A stretch of DNA of 64,000 nt from JAXLQL01 sp046331625 (GTDB lineage: Bacteria; Acidobacteriota; Terriglobia; Bryobacterales; Bryobacteraceae): assembly GCA_046331625.1 (NCBI GenBank), contig JAXLQL010000036.1, positions 1 through 64,000 on the forward strand, read 5' to 3'. Made by a program: the position numbers and the translations under genes. The notes beneath the pieces were generated by a model. The model did not search any database. It had not been told where the DNA came from and worked only from the letters and a program-made list of their open reading frames with translations. Below, piece after piece: positions 43,780 to 52,851 of this stretch; position 1 is the first letter of the stretch, and every line of letters begins with the position of its first letter.

Positions 43780-46700
43780 TTAGAACGCCAGGCGCAGCGC
43801 CATCTGGATCCGGCGCGGCGTGTTGGCTTGGCCCAGAATCTTCCCGAAGGTCTGCGAGGTCGGCGAGAGATCGGGCCCATTGAAGATCGCGCGGTTGGTG
43901 CTGTTGAAGAACTCACAGCGATACGTCAGCTTCAGCTTCTCGGTGATGCTGAAGCCCTTGATCACAGAGAAATCGAGCTGCTGCACCTTGTCCTGGCGCA
44001 GGTCGGCGAATCGCGTCGGGAACACGCGCCGGTTGCTGCCCAACTGTTGCGCGCTTACCCGGTTGAATCGCGTCACGTCGAAAGAGTTGTCGACGTTGTG
44101 CGGATCGAGATTCAGCGGTCCGCCGAGATAAATGAGGTTGCCCCAGCCGAGCGCCGTTCCCGTGGTGAACGTGGTAATCAGGTTCAGGTTCCACCCGCCG
44201 ATGAAGTGATTCACGATGCTGTTTGCTCCCTTGCCGATCGCCTTGCCCTTTCCGAAGGGAAGATCGTAGGTGCCGCTCCAAACCACGCGGTAAGGACGGT
44301 CTTCGGCGGCGATGCGCTTCTCGAGCAGTGGATCGAGATCGTTGAGGCGGCTCCGCTTTTCGAGCAGTTTCGACTTCTGGAAATTGAGCAGCATGAGGAA
44401 GCCGTGCGAGAAGCGCTTCTCGATGCGGGCGTCGAGTGCGTGGAAGTGAGACGAGCCGTCTGTGAAAGACTGCCCCTGAACGCCGCTGGCCCCGACAAAC
44501 TGCGGAAACGCTCCCAGGAGTTGGCTGCGCGCCACCACGGAGCCATTGATGTTGGTGCCGGGCAACAGGCCGGCGAACGGATTCGGCACAAGCTGTGTCA
44601 AGCGATCGATCGTCGCCTGATCGCGGAACGGAGAGTTCGACAGGAACTGCAAGGGCGTTCCGTTGAAGTTGTGGTCCACCGGCATCTTCACAGTCTTGTT
44701 GCCGACGTAGCCGATTTCGAACAAGACGTTCGGGAACAACTCGCGCTGAATCGAGAACAGCCAACGCGTGGAGTACGGATAGCCGGGGTTCGGATCATAG
44801 AAGGTGATGTTCTTGCCGAGGAACGTCGAGGCACCCAGGCTCGAACCGGTGGGCGGCTGAATGCCGCCCGGGTATGGATTCGCGAGAGTGGCAGCCGGGG
44901 TCAGATAGCCGTCGTTGGTGGGCACCATCAGCGTAGTTTGGCTGAATCCAGGGGCCTGGTTACCGGCGATTCCGTACGGGAAGAAGAAGAGGCCGATACC
45001 GCCACGAACTGACGTTTTCGGAAGGAATCCCGGTGTCCAAGCGAAACCGAAGCGCGGCGAGAAGTTCGCCTTGGGAGTGGCGTAGATGCCGTTGCGCCCC
45101 TGTCCGGCGAAGATCGGTCCGCCGGCGACTTTGAACTGGCTTGCGGGAATTTCCGAGGTCGGGTTGGCGGCGTAGGCTGCTTGTGCCCGGGCGGCGATCG
45201 GCAGGGCCGCGCCTTGGTCGAATCCCACGATGGTGCGGTTGTAGCGCTCGGTGGTCGGAGTTTCGCCTTCCAGGCGCAGGCCGAGGTTCAATGTGAGGTT
45301 CTGGCGAACGCGGAAGTCGTCCTGGAGGAAGAACGAGTAGTAGTGGTTCTTGTTCTGTCGAAACGCGTTGAGATCGTACTGCCCGGCAGTCGGCAGGCCC
45401 AGTAAGAACGCGGCGAAGTCCTGACCGATCGGGGCAGCCGGGGAATTGTCGATGGGACCGTTGGTCCAGGCTGTCCCGAAGGTGAATGTTCCGTTCGAGT
45501 ATCCCGAGTTGAGCTGCGACTCACGGTATTGGCGGATGTCTACGCCGAACTTCAGCGTGTGCTTGCCCTGGATCTTGGTGAACGTTTCGAAGATCTGGAA
45601 GACGTCGAAGGGAAAATCGGTGCCACCGGTGTCGCCAAAACCGGTGAACGTGCTGAACGCGATCCTGGGAACGACTTTGCGGGGCGCATTGGCCGACAGG
45701 TAGGCGGGAAATCCGAGAGTGCTCGAGTCGGTTCCGAGCGAGAAGTTGGTGGTCGGCTCGACGAAGCGGGTCCAGTTGGCGCGGCTGTTGACGAGGAATG
45801 TCGGGCTGATGGTGTAGACGTCGTCGAAGGTGAATCCCCAGTTGAGCCTTTGGAGGTAGTTGCCGGAAGTCGGATTGTCATAGACCGACTTGCCGAAGCC
45901 GTTGCCGCCGCTGCCCACGCGGAGATTGTTGCGGGCCGTAAAGAAGAACTTGTGCCTCTCGGAGAGGTTCACGTCGAGCCGCCCGATGGTGTTGTTGAAG
46001 CGGTTGCGCTCGCCGTCAGTGTTCGAGAGGAAATTCGCCTGTCCATTCGGTTGGCCCGGCTGATTCGGAGCCACGTAGTACTGCAGGTAGTTCTTGGCGA
46101 TCTGAGAAATGCGGCTCGCTGGGATGATGTTCCCAGGAAACGCCGTGCGAAGCACGCGGCCGTTCTGCGCAACGCCGGTGAGCGGATCGAAGATCCTGTA
46201 GTCCGCCCCGACGACCGGAAGGAGCGCTGAGAAGTCGCCATTCTTTTCGGCGGCGGTGGGCATGGTGGTGGTGCTCGGAGCAGGCAAAGCGTCCTTCACG
46301 CCTTCGTACGAGAACATGAAGAACATCCGGTTGCGGCCGTTGAAGAGTTTCGGGATGGTGACGGGACCGGAGAACGATCCGCCGTATTGATTGAAGCGGC
46401 TCACCGGCTTCTTCTGGCCGGCTTTGTTGGTGAAGAACGGAGTCGCGTTGAAGCCGGAGTTCTGATTGAACTCGTAAAGCGTGCCGTGGAAATCGTTGGT
46501 ACCACTGCGGGTGATGATGTTCACCGTTCCGCCACCGGAGTGTCCGTAAGCGGCGTCGGCCTGGAAGGCTTCGGCTTTCACCTCGGTGACGGCGTCCATG
46601 GGCGGGTTGTAGGCGACGCGGAGGTTGCCGGTGTTGTCGGCGGCGCCGTCAATCAGCAGTTCGTTCACCTGAGCCGGTGCGCCACCCATGGAAAATCCGG

Positions 46701-47223
46701 CGGGGCCGCCATTGTCGAAGGGCCGGGTGAATCGCGGATCGGTGTTGGGGATCACACCGAAGGCGAGTTGCGCGAGGGCGAGCGGAGTCCGGCCGGAGAC
46801 CGGCATGTTCTCGATCTGCGCCGACGTGATCACCTGGCCGGTGGATGCGGTGGCCGTCTGGAGGATCGGTGCTTCGCTCGAAACGTTGATCGTCTCGGTG
46901 ACCGCGCCTACTTCCATCACGATATCGAGCGTCAGCCGCTCATTGGCTCCCGCAGCGAGGTTGTCCCGCACGTAGCGCTTGAAACCCGACATTTCCGCGG
47001 TGAGGCGATAGCTACCCGGCGGCAGGAAAGGAATTGTGAACAGGCCGTCAGCGGCGGAGACGGTTTCGAATTTGGCTTCCGTGCCGATCTGCGTGGCAGT
47101 GAGCTTTACACCGCTGATCACGGCGCTCTGCGCGTCAGTGACGCGGCCACTGACCGTGGCGCGAAACTCCTGTGCCATAGCGGCGGCTGAAAGTAGAAGA
47201 GCGGCAACAAGAATGTTGCGCAT
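43780..47223 (-). CDS. Oar-like TonB-dependent outer-membrane receptor with carboxypeptidase-regulatory domain
   Basis: 1147 residues. The ATG at 47223 follows GGGAGG by five bases and opens a signal peptide (RNILVAALLLSAAAMAQ). A CarboxypepD_reg-like beta-sandwich comes first (TVSGRVTDAQSAVISGVKLT ATQ; LPPGSYRLTAEMSGFKRYV), then a plug domain (ITSAQIENMPVSGRTPLALA; GGTVNIITRSGTNDFHGTLY) and a long barrel ending in MALRLAF with terminal phenylalanine. This is the Oar/TonB-dependent transporter layout greatly expanded in Solibacter. It imports or binds large molecules such as oligosaccharides or peptides; the ligand is unknown. Confidence 0.9.
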   Translation of the reverse strand: MRNILVAALLLSAAAMAQEFRATVSGRVTDAQSAVISGVKLTATQIGTEAKFETVSAADGLFTIPFLPPGSYRLTAEMSGFKRYVRDNLAAGANERLTLDIVMEVGAVTETINVSSEAPILQTATASTGQVITSAQIENMPVSGRTPLALAQLAFGVIPNTDPRFTRPFDNGGPAGFSMGGAPAQVNELLIDGAADNTGNLRVAYNPPMDAVTEVKAEAFQADAAYGHSGGGTVNIITRSGTNDFHGTLYEFNQNSGFNATPFFTNKAGQKKPVSRFNQYGGSFSGPVTIPKLFNGRNRMFFMFSYEGVKDALPAPSTTTMPTAAEKNGDFSALLPVVGADYRIFDPLTGVAQNGRVLRTAFPGNIIPASRISQIAKNYLQYYVAPNQPGQPNGQANFLSNTDGERNRFNNTIGRLDVNLSERHKFFFTARNNLRVGSGGNGFGKSVYDNPTSGNYLQRLNWGFTFDDVYTISPTFLVNSRANWTRFVEPTTNFSLGTDSSTLGFPAYLSANAPRKVVPRIAFSTFTGFGDTGGTDFPFDVFQIFETFTKIQGKHTLKFGVDIRQYRESQLNSGYSNGTFTFGTAWTNGPIDNSPAAPIGQDFAAFLLGLPTAGQYDLNAFRQNKNHYYSFFLQDDFRVRQNLTLNLGLRLEGETPTTERYNRTIVGFDQGAALPIAARAQAAYAANPTSEIPASQFKVAGGPIFAGQGRNGIYATPKANFSPRFGFAWTPGFLPKTSVRGGIGLFFFPYGIAGNQAPGFSQTTLMVPTNDGYLTPAATLANPYPGGIQPPTGSSLGASTFLGKNITFYDPNPGYPYSTRWLFSIQRELFPNVLFEIGYVGNKTVKMPVDHNFNGTPLQFLSNSPFRDQATIDRLTQLVPNPFAGLLPGTNINGSVVARSQLLGAFPQFVGASGVQGQSFTDGSSHFHALDARIEKRFSHGFLMLLNFQKSKLLEKRSRLNDLDPLLEKRIAAEDRPYRVVWSGTYDLPFGKGKAIGKGANSIVNHFIGGWNLNLITTFTTGTALGWGNLIYLGGPLNLDPHNVDNSFDVTRFNRVSAQQLGSNRRVFPTRFADLRQDKVQQLDFSVIKGFSITEKLKLTYRCEFFNSTNRAIFNGPDLSPTSQTFGKILGQANTPRRIQMALRLAF

Positions 47224-47392
47224 GGCGACCTCCCGATTGCGAGACATTTCGACGTGGCGGTTCCGGGATCGACCCCGGACGTGATTTGACCCTGTTTCTG
47301 ACCCAGCCAGCCGGTTCCCCTAGGGTAAGCTACTGCGCCGAGCATCGCAACTAGGCGAACACCCGGTACCGCCGGACTTCCGGATGAGCCGG
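47224..47392. other. Gap between the ammonium transporter and TonB receptor genes
   Basis: About 170 bases upstream of the receptor on the minus strand. It holds the GGGAGG ribosome binding site of the receptor and AT-poor sequence with no clear promoter boxes or repeat copy. Confidence 0.5.
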
Positions 47393-48772
47393 TCAGGACT
47401 CGGTATAGCCTTCCTCGCCGTGCAGTGCCAGATCGAGACCGGTAGTTTCGTCCATGGGATCCGTCCGCAGTCCCGTAGTCCACTCGCAGATCTTCAGAGC
47501 GGCGAGCGTTCCAACCGTGGTGAGCGCAATGGCGATGACCGCGCCGATCACTTGATTGAGGATCTGGCCGCCGTTGCCGTCCACGAGCCCGAGCGGAGCC
47601 GGCTGGCCGTTGGCGAGTTTGAGTCCATCGTTGATCGCGTTGGTGGCGAAGATGCCCGTGGTGAGGCAACCGATGGTGCCGCCGATGCCGTGGACCCCGA
47701 AGGCGTCGAGCGAGTCGTCATAGCCGAATTGGTTTTTCACCACGCTCACCATCCAATAGCAGATGACGCCGCCGAGGAATCCGATGAGCATTGCCGCGAA
47801 CGGTTGCACGAAGCCCGCAGCCTGCGTCACGGTCGCCAAACCCGCTACTGCACCTGAGATCGCTCCCAGCGCGCTGACACGGCCACTGCGGATCCGTTCG
47901 ATCAGCATCCAGCCCACGGCTCCGGCCGCAGCACCGAAATGCGTGTTGACGAACGCGCTGGTGGCGAGGCCTGAAGCGGCCAGTGCGCTTCCCGCGTTGA
48001 ATCCGAACCAACCCACCCATAACAGGCAAGCGCCGATGAAGCTGAGCACGAGGCTATGCGGTTTCATCGGCTCGTCTGGATATCCGGTGCGCTTGCCGAG
48101 GTAGAGTGCGCACACCAGCGCCGAATAGCCGCTGGTGATGTGGACCACGGTTCCGCCGGCAAAATCGAATACAGGAAAGCGCCCGCCCATGTATGCGTTC
48201 AAGAGTCCGCCCTTGCCCCAGACCATGTGCGCGGTGGGGAAGTACACCAGCACCGCCCACAGCGTGCAAAACAGGACCGTGGCGCTGAACTTCATCCGCT
48301 CGGCAAACGCGCCCGTGATGAGCGCCGGTGTGATGATGGCGAACATCAGTTGATAGACCATAAAGGTCTGGTGCGGGATGGTGGGTGCGTACTCCGAGGG
48401 CGCGGCTCCGACGCCGTTGAGGAACAAGTGGCCGAGCCCGCCCACGAACGACGATCCTTCGCCGAAAGCGAGACTGTAGCCGAACACGGCCCAGACGACG
48501 GTCATGATCGCCATCAGCGCAAAGCTATGCATCATGGTTCCGAGGACGTTCTTGCGGCGGACCAAACCGGAGTAGAAAAGGACGAGGCCCGGTCCGGTCA
48601 TCATCAACACCAGCGCGGCGCTGGTGAGCATCCACGCGTTGTCGCCGGACAGTTGGGCCGATTTCACCGCTGATTTCAGAGCGGCAACATCGGACTCGAC
48701 TGTTTGGGAAAAGGCGGAAAGGCAGAGAAGGTGTAGCGCGGCAAAGCGCGCCCAGAGGCGAGATGACGTCAT
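47393..48772 (-). CDS. amt: Ammonium transporter
   Basis: 459 residues from the ATG at 48772, which directly precedes a signal peptide (SSRLWARFAALHLLCLSAFS) as in other Amt proteins; the frame extends further upstream without support. Amt hallmarks are present: NAWMLTSAALVLMMTGPGLV then LFYSGLVRRKN, the TPALITGAFAERMKF stretch, DFAGGTVVHITSGYSALVCA (first pore histidine region) and DSLDAFGVHGIGGTIGCLTT (second). It conducts ammonium across the inner membrane. The usual glnK/glnB neighbour is absent. Divergent from the small hypothetical gene at 48913. Confidence 0.96.
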   Translation of the reverse strand: MTSSRLWARFAALHLLCLSAFSQTVESDVAALKSAVKSAQLSGDNAWMLTSAALVLMMTGPGLVLFYSGLVRRKNVLGTMMHSFALMAIMTVVWAVFGYSLAFGEGSSFVGGLGHLFLNGVGAAPSEYAPTIPHQTFMVYQLMFAIITPALITGAFAERMKFSATVLFCTLWAVLVYFPTAHMVWGKGGLLNAYMGGRFPVFDFAGGTVVHITSGYSALVCALYLGKRTGYPDEPMKPHSLVLSFIGACLLWVGWFGFNAGSALAASGLATSAFVNTHFGAAAGAVGWMLIERIRSGRVSALGAISGAVAGLATVTQAAGFVQPFAAMLIGFLGGVICYWMVSVVKNQFGYDDSLDAFGVHGIGGTIGCLTTGIFATNAINDGLKLANGQPAPLGLVDGNGGQILNQVIGAVIAIALTTVGTLAALKICEWTTGLRTDPMDETTGLDLALHGEEGYTES

Positions 48773-48912
48773 GGTCGATGTGAAGCTCGACGAAGAGCTT
48801 TCATCAATCTTAGGCCGCACGCGGCGCGCCGTGGCATCGATTTCTTGGATCGGCTCGATAGAAATCGTTGATCGGTGCCGCGGCTGGTGCACCGTGAGAT
48901 ACTAGCCGGAAG

Positions 48913-49440
48913 GTGTTTGGCCGTTCCTCGGAAGATCGACTGTCGCGCTTGGCGAAGAATCTCGACCGCGTGGTGGAGCGCGACCGTGCTCGCCAGGAGC
49001 GAGAGCGGCGGATGGAGGCGTTGCGGCGGCAGGGCGGCTCGGAACTGTTCGGGATGTGCAAGCGCCTGGCATTGTCGCTCAATGATCTGCTGAGCAACGC
49101 CGTGGCCGTGGTGACGCCAGACGACTTCACGGTGGACGGCTTCGAAGACAAGGCGATGCATCTGGTCCAGATCAGCATCAACGGCCGCATTCTGCAGTTG
49201 ACCTATCAGCCAACAGCCGAGCTCGAAGCAATCGACCACATCCGCGTGCCCTACACGCTCGAGGGCTCGGTGCGGTGGTTCAACCAGGACATGATCGAGC
49301 GCGACGATGTCCGCGACCATGGGCTCTACTACTGTGTGAATGGGGACAAGGGCGATTGGCGCTTCGTGGATCCGATTTCGCGCAAACTGGGTTCGGTGAC
49401 CGAGGAGTACCTGATCGGGCTGCTCGAGCAACTGCTCTGA
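48913..49440 (+). CDS. Hypothetical cytosolic protein
   Basis: 175 residues from a GTG at 48913; no family recognised. The N-terminal 40 residues are a highly charged helix, probably a coiled coil (LAKNLDRVVERDRARQERER RMEALRRQ). The rest is a mixed alpha/beta domain (DDFTVDGFEDKAMHLVQISI NGRILQLTYQP; LEGSVRWFNQDMIERDDVRD HGLYYCV), ending in a helix (EEYLIGLLEQLL). No signal peptide or catalytic motif. Divergent from the ammonium transporter gene and convergent with the esterase gene. Confidence 0.6.
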   Translation: MFGRSSEDRLSRLAKNLDRVVERDRARQERERRMEALRRQGGSELFGMCKRLALSLNDLLSNAVAVVTPDDFTVDGFEDKAMHLVQISINGRILQLTYQPTAELEAIDHIRVPYTLEGSVRWFNQDMIERDDVRDHGLYYCVNGDKGDWRFVDPISRKLGSVTEEYLIGLLEQLL

Positions 49441-49500
49441 AATCCCCACGCGGGAGAAACGCCGTCTCGCGGCGGGCGGGTTACTGAGGCGGGTACGGCT

Positions 49501-49552
49501 GGACCGAGGTCCCGCGCTGGCTAAAGCCTGGCTAAAGCCCGCCCTACACGGA
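49501..49552 (+). repeat. Intergenic repeat copy with internal duplication
   Basis: A degenerate core (GGACCGAGGTCCCGC) followed by GCTGGCTAAAGCC and a second GGCTAAAGCCCGCCCTACAC, so the second hairpin is present twice. It lies between convergent genes. Confidence 0.65.
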
Positions 49553-49560
49553 AGGGCAGG

Positions 49561-49686
49561 TGCTGAGGCCGGAGCCGGCGTTTCTGAAGAACCTCAATGC
49601 GAGCTCCAGCAGCGGGACTGAAGCCTGCCCCACACGCGGGCTGAAATCTCGCGGCCGGCGAAGAAACGGAAGGATAGTAGTGCACG
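49561..49686 (+). repeat. Extended intergenic repeat with upstream box and tail
   Basis: TGCTGAGGCCGGAGCCGGCG at 49561 resembles the box at 61157 (TGCCGAGGTCGGAGTCGGC). Then come a core lacking the first hairpin's right arm (GCGGGACTGAAGCCTGCCCC, 49612-49631) and the tail CTCGCGGCCGGCGAAGAAAC then GGAAGGATAGTAGTGCACG (49648-49686). The parts keep the same order as in the element at 61148-61408. Confidence 0.7.
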
Positions 49687-49714
49687 GCGCTCTGGGCGCG
49701 GAGGCGTGTCTGCT

Positions 49715-51538
49715 CTACGGCCGCAGACGCCACTGCTCGTCGAACAACCCAGCGGCGACCGGTTTGCCCGCGGCATCGAGCACGGCCCAGTCTCCCAGGC
49801 GCGGAAACAGCAGAGCGTTCGTCCCCTTGAACTCGCGTTCGCCGAACGAGTGTCCTGTATTGAGCACGACGTAGCGCTTCGGGTTCAGGGGATTCGGATA
49901 GATCATCGCGAGCGTGTGGCTTGCGGCGGGGAAGCGCTTCTCACCCACGCGAATGTCGCTGCCATCCAAGCGGATTGGTAGCTTGGGCGCGATCTTCGCG
50001 ATGAGCGCGTTCGAGGAAGGGTCGCCGAATAGGACCAGGTTGTGCTCGGCAATCTGCTTCGCCGTCACCCGCGTGTCGTCTTCCACGCGCACGTCGCCGC
50101 GCATCCACTTGGTGAATTCGGCCTGGAAGCGTTCCAGGCGCTCACTGGATCCCTTGCCTGGGCGCACACATAGGAACGAGTCCTGAAACGCGTCGTCGAT
50201 CGGTCCTTGAAGCCCGTGCTGCTTGCGCAGTCCCGAAGACGAGCGCGCTTCCGCCCACTTGCCGGCGCGCTTCTCGAAGGTGCCGCCGTGTGCGAATCTC
50301 TGCCCGTCGAGCGTGAGGGTACCAGGCCGGTCAAGGCGAATCCGCGAAACATTTCGTGTGGTTACTGTTCCGCCGTCGGTATCCACCTGCGCGCGGTCAT
50401 AATGCCGCTCGAGGCCTTCCACCGTGACCCAGGCGCAGTTGTCGTATCGGGTGGTGTAGGTGACGAAGGACATCTTTTCGAACGAGCGCTTGCCCTTGGC
50501 GGCGTAGCCATCGAGGAACTCGTCAGACTCACGCTTGCTGTCGGGATGGAACTTGTGTCCGCTGTTGGGTCCCACGAGGAAGAGCACGTTCGACAACTGC
50601 AGCTTTTCGGCCGCGAGTTGGTTCTTGATGTTGACCGAAGCTTGCAGTTGCGGATCCTGATCACCGCCATAGCCGACGGTGGGCACGTTGAACGCGTTGT
50701 GCGCGTAGTCCATCGCGTCATATATATGGAGCGGCAGGCGCACCCACTCCGGCAGCTCGGTTTGCTTGGCGTAACGGATCGTCTCGGTGAATCCGGCGCC
50801 CGCTTCGATCGCCACCCAGCGGCTGGGATCGTGGAGGCCGATGTGCCACGTGCCGGCGCCGCCCATCGAGAATCCACGCAAGATGGTGCGGTCGCGATCG
50901 ATCTTGTAGCGCGACTCCACTGACGTCAGGGCTTCGTACACATCGGTCTCGCCGGCCCAGCGGTAGGCGTTGTTGGTGCGCCCGAAGACGTGGAGCTCAA
51001 TGCGATCCGGGTATGTGAGCGAGTTCGGCTTTGACTGCTCGGCTTGCGCGATGAAGCTCGCCTCGCTGAGCGTGGCGCCGCGCCCGTGCAGAACGACGTC
51101 AAGCCGGATCGGCTTCGACCCGTCATAGGCGGGCGGCACCACCACAACGTAAGGCTGCAAGCTGCTATCCACCTTCGATCGATAGGCACGAGCCACGCGC
51201 CGGCCGCGCTCTTCCACCCACGGCGTCTTGCCTTGTTCGAGCGCCTTGGCACGCTCCACGCCGCGTTCGAGCACGGTCATTGCGTGCGCTACGTACGGCT
51301 TCGAGAAGAATTCCTCGGGGTGCCGCAGCAACCACTGGATGGCCTTGTGGTAGACCTCGACATCGGCAAGCTCGGCGTCGGCATGGCGATCGCGCAACAG
51401 GGAGATGCGCTTGCCCAACTCCGTGGTCCGAGCCACGATTTGCGAGCGCTCATCTTCAGTAGGCACATACGCGGGCGGATTCGGCGGAGGCGCTTGCGCG
51501 AGCCCGATCAGCGGCAACAGCAGCAGTAAGCGGCGCAT
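49715..51538 (-). CDS. Exported alpha/beta-hydrolase, prolyl-oligopeptidase/esterase-like
   Basis: 607 residues with a short signal peptide (RRLLLLLPLIGLAQA). After a helical N-terminal region, an alpha/beta hydrolase core is visible: PYVVVVPPAYDGSKPIRLDV VLHGRG (oxyanion strand), nucleophile S224 in ILRGFSMGGAGTWH, and a late histidine in VGPNSGHKFHPDSK. The last 230 residues form a beta-rich domain seen in PHB-depolymerase/feruloyl-esterase-like proteins of planctomycetes and acidobacteria. The start lies 4 bases after the Gfo/Idh/MocA stop, giving a three-gene operon. An ester-bond carbohydrate substrate is inferred. Confidence 0.8.
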   Translation of the reverse strand: MRRLLLLLPLIGLAQAPPPNPPAYVPTEDERSQIVARTTELGKRISLLRDRHADAELADVEVYHKAIQWLLRHPEEFFSKPYVAHAMTVLERGVERAKALEQGKTPWVEERGRRVARAYRSKVDSSLQPYVVVVPPAYDGSKPIRLDVVLHGRGATLSEASFIAQAEQSKPNSLTYPDRIELHVFGRTNNAYRWAGETDVYEALTSVESRYKIDRDRTILRGFSMGGAGTWHIGLHDPSRWVAIEAGAGFTETIRYAKQTELPEWVRLPLHIYDAMDYAHNAFNVPTVGYGGDQDPQLQASVNIKNQLAAEKLQLSNVLFLVGPNSGHKFHPDSKRESDEFLDGYAAKGKRSFEKMSFVTYTTRYDNCAWVTVEGLERHYDRAQVDTDGGTVTTRNVSRIRLDRPGTLTLDGQRFAHGGTFEKRAGKWAEARSSSGLRKQHGLQGPIDDAFQDSFLCVRPGKGSSERLERFQAEFTKWMRGDVRVEDDTRVTAKQIAEHNLVLFGDPSSNALIAKIAPKLPIRLDGSDIRVGEKRFPAASHTLAMIYPNPLNPKRYVVLNTGHSFGEREFKGTNALLFPRLGDWAVLDAAGKPVAAGLFDEQWRLRP

Positions 51539-51542
51539 CGCG

Positions 51543-52826
51543 TTATACCGAAAGCCGCCACGGCTTGCGCTCTTCGCGCGAGAGGAACTTGCGGGGTTCC
51601 GACTGTACCGTGGTCCAGCGCTTGGCGTCCCAATCGAGGCGCATCTTGCTGCGGAGCGACACGTTGCCCAGGATGCACGTGGTGCTCGAGCGCTGGCAGT
51701 ACTCGATGTCGCTATTCGGTTTCTGGCGCGTCTTGACGCAATCGAGGAAGTTGGCCCAGTGCGCTACGTTCGCATTGTTGCCGGACTTCACTTCCGTTTC
51801 CTGCACCTCGGAGCCCTTCTCCGGAATCAGCTTGTAGAGCGAGCGGTCAACGAAGAGCGTTCCTTTGTCGCCGTGGAACAGGATGCCGTAGCCCTTGTCG
51901 AACATCGAATTGTTGTTGCCGTAGCGATTCTCGTAGGTGGCGATGAAGCCCGGATACTCGTACGTCACCTGGAGCGTGTCGGGCGTCTCGCGATTGTCGG
52001 TGAGGCGATATTTGCCACCGAGCGCGGTGATCGACGTGGGCATCACTTCGTTGAACGCCATCTGCACGATGTCGAGCAGGTGGATGCCCCAGTCGGTCAT
52101 CATGCCGCCGGCGTAATCCCAGAACCAGCGGAAGTGCGAAAAAGCGTTGGGGTCAACACCGAAGCGGTTCGCGTTGAACTCGCGCATCGGCGCCGGGCCA
52201 AGCCACATCTCCCAATCCAGGTCGGCGGGCGGCTTGGTGTCGGTGGGGTTGCCGATGCCTTCCTTCTTCATGAGGCCGTAGTTCCAGGTGCGAACGAACG
52301 TCACCTGCCCGATCTCGCCGCTTCTGACGATCTCGGCGGCCTTGCGGAAATGGTCGCCCGAGCGCTGCATGGTGCCCGCCTGCACCACGCGCTTGTACTT
52401 GTGCGCCGCCTGCACCATCTTGGCGCCTTCGTCGACGGTGACGCAGATCGGCTTTTCCACGTAGACGTCTTTGCCGGCCTTGCAGGCTTCGATGGTCATG
52501 TAGGGATGCCAATGGTCGGGCGTGGAGATGCACACGACGTCGACGGATTTGTCGGCGAGGATCTCGCGAAAATCCTTGATGCCCTTGGCTTGGCCCTTCG
52601 TCAGTTCCACCGCCTTCTCGAGATGCGGCTTGTAGACATCGCAGACGGCCACCACTTCAAGGTTGTCTTGCTTCATGGCCGCTCCGAGATTGCCGCGGCC
52701 CATGCGGCCCATTCCAATGAAAGCAGCCCGCACGCGGTCATTGGCTCCTTTCACATTTCCGGTGAACAAAGAGGTGGTGAGTGCGGCCGTGGTGGCCGTT
52801 TTGAGAAAATCGCGGCGATCGTCCAT
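51543..52826 (-). CDS. Gfo/Idh/MocA-family oxidoreductase, exported form
   Basis: 427 residues from the ATG at 52826. The N-terminus DDRRDFLKTATTAALTTSLF has a twin-arginine signal, so folded protein with cofactor is probably exported by Tat. The dinucleotide fold follows (VRAAFIGMGRMGRGNLGAAM, GxGxxG), then VDVVCISTPDHWHPYMTIEA and the catalytic EKP motif in KDVYVEKPICVTVDEG, and GGMMTDWGIHLLDIVQMAF. Relatives act on sugar or inositol derivatives with NAD(P); some exported members process glycosides. It lies between the 462-residue exported protein and the esterase, each a few bases apart. Confidence 0.9.
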   Translation of the reverse strand: MDDRRDFLKTATTAALTTSLFTGNVKGANDRVRAAFIGMGRMGRGNLGAAMKQDNLEVVAVCDVYKPHLEKAVELTKGQAKGIKDFREILADKSVDVVCISTPDHWHPYMTIEACKAGKDVYVEKPICVTVDEGAKMVQAAHKYKRVVQAGTMQRSGDHFRKAAEIVRSGEIGQVTFVRTWNYGLMKKEGIGNPTDTKPPADLDWEMWLGPAPMREFNANRFGVDPNAFSHFRWFWDYAGGMMTDWGIHLLDIVQMAFNEVMPTSITALGGKYRLTDNRETPDTLQVTYEYPGFIATYENRYGNNNSMFDKGYGILFHGDKGTLFVDRSLYKLIPEKGSEVQETEVKSGNNANVAHWANFLDCVKTRQKPNSDIEYCQRSSTTCILGNVSLRSKMRLDWDAKRWTTVQSEPRKFLSREERKPWRLSV

Positions 52827-52851
52827 TCCCTGAGTGTAATCCAAGCCTTGG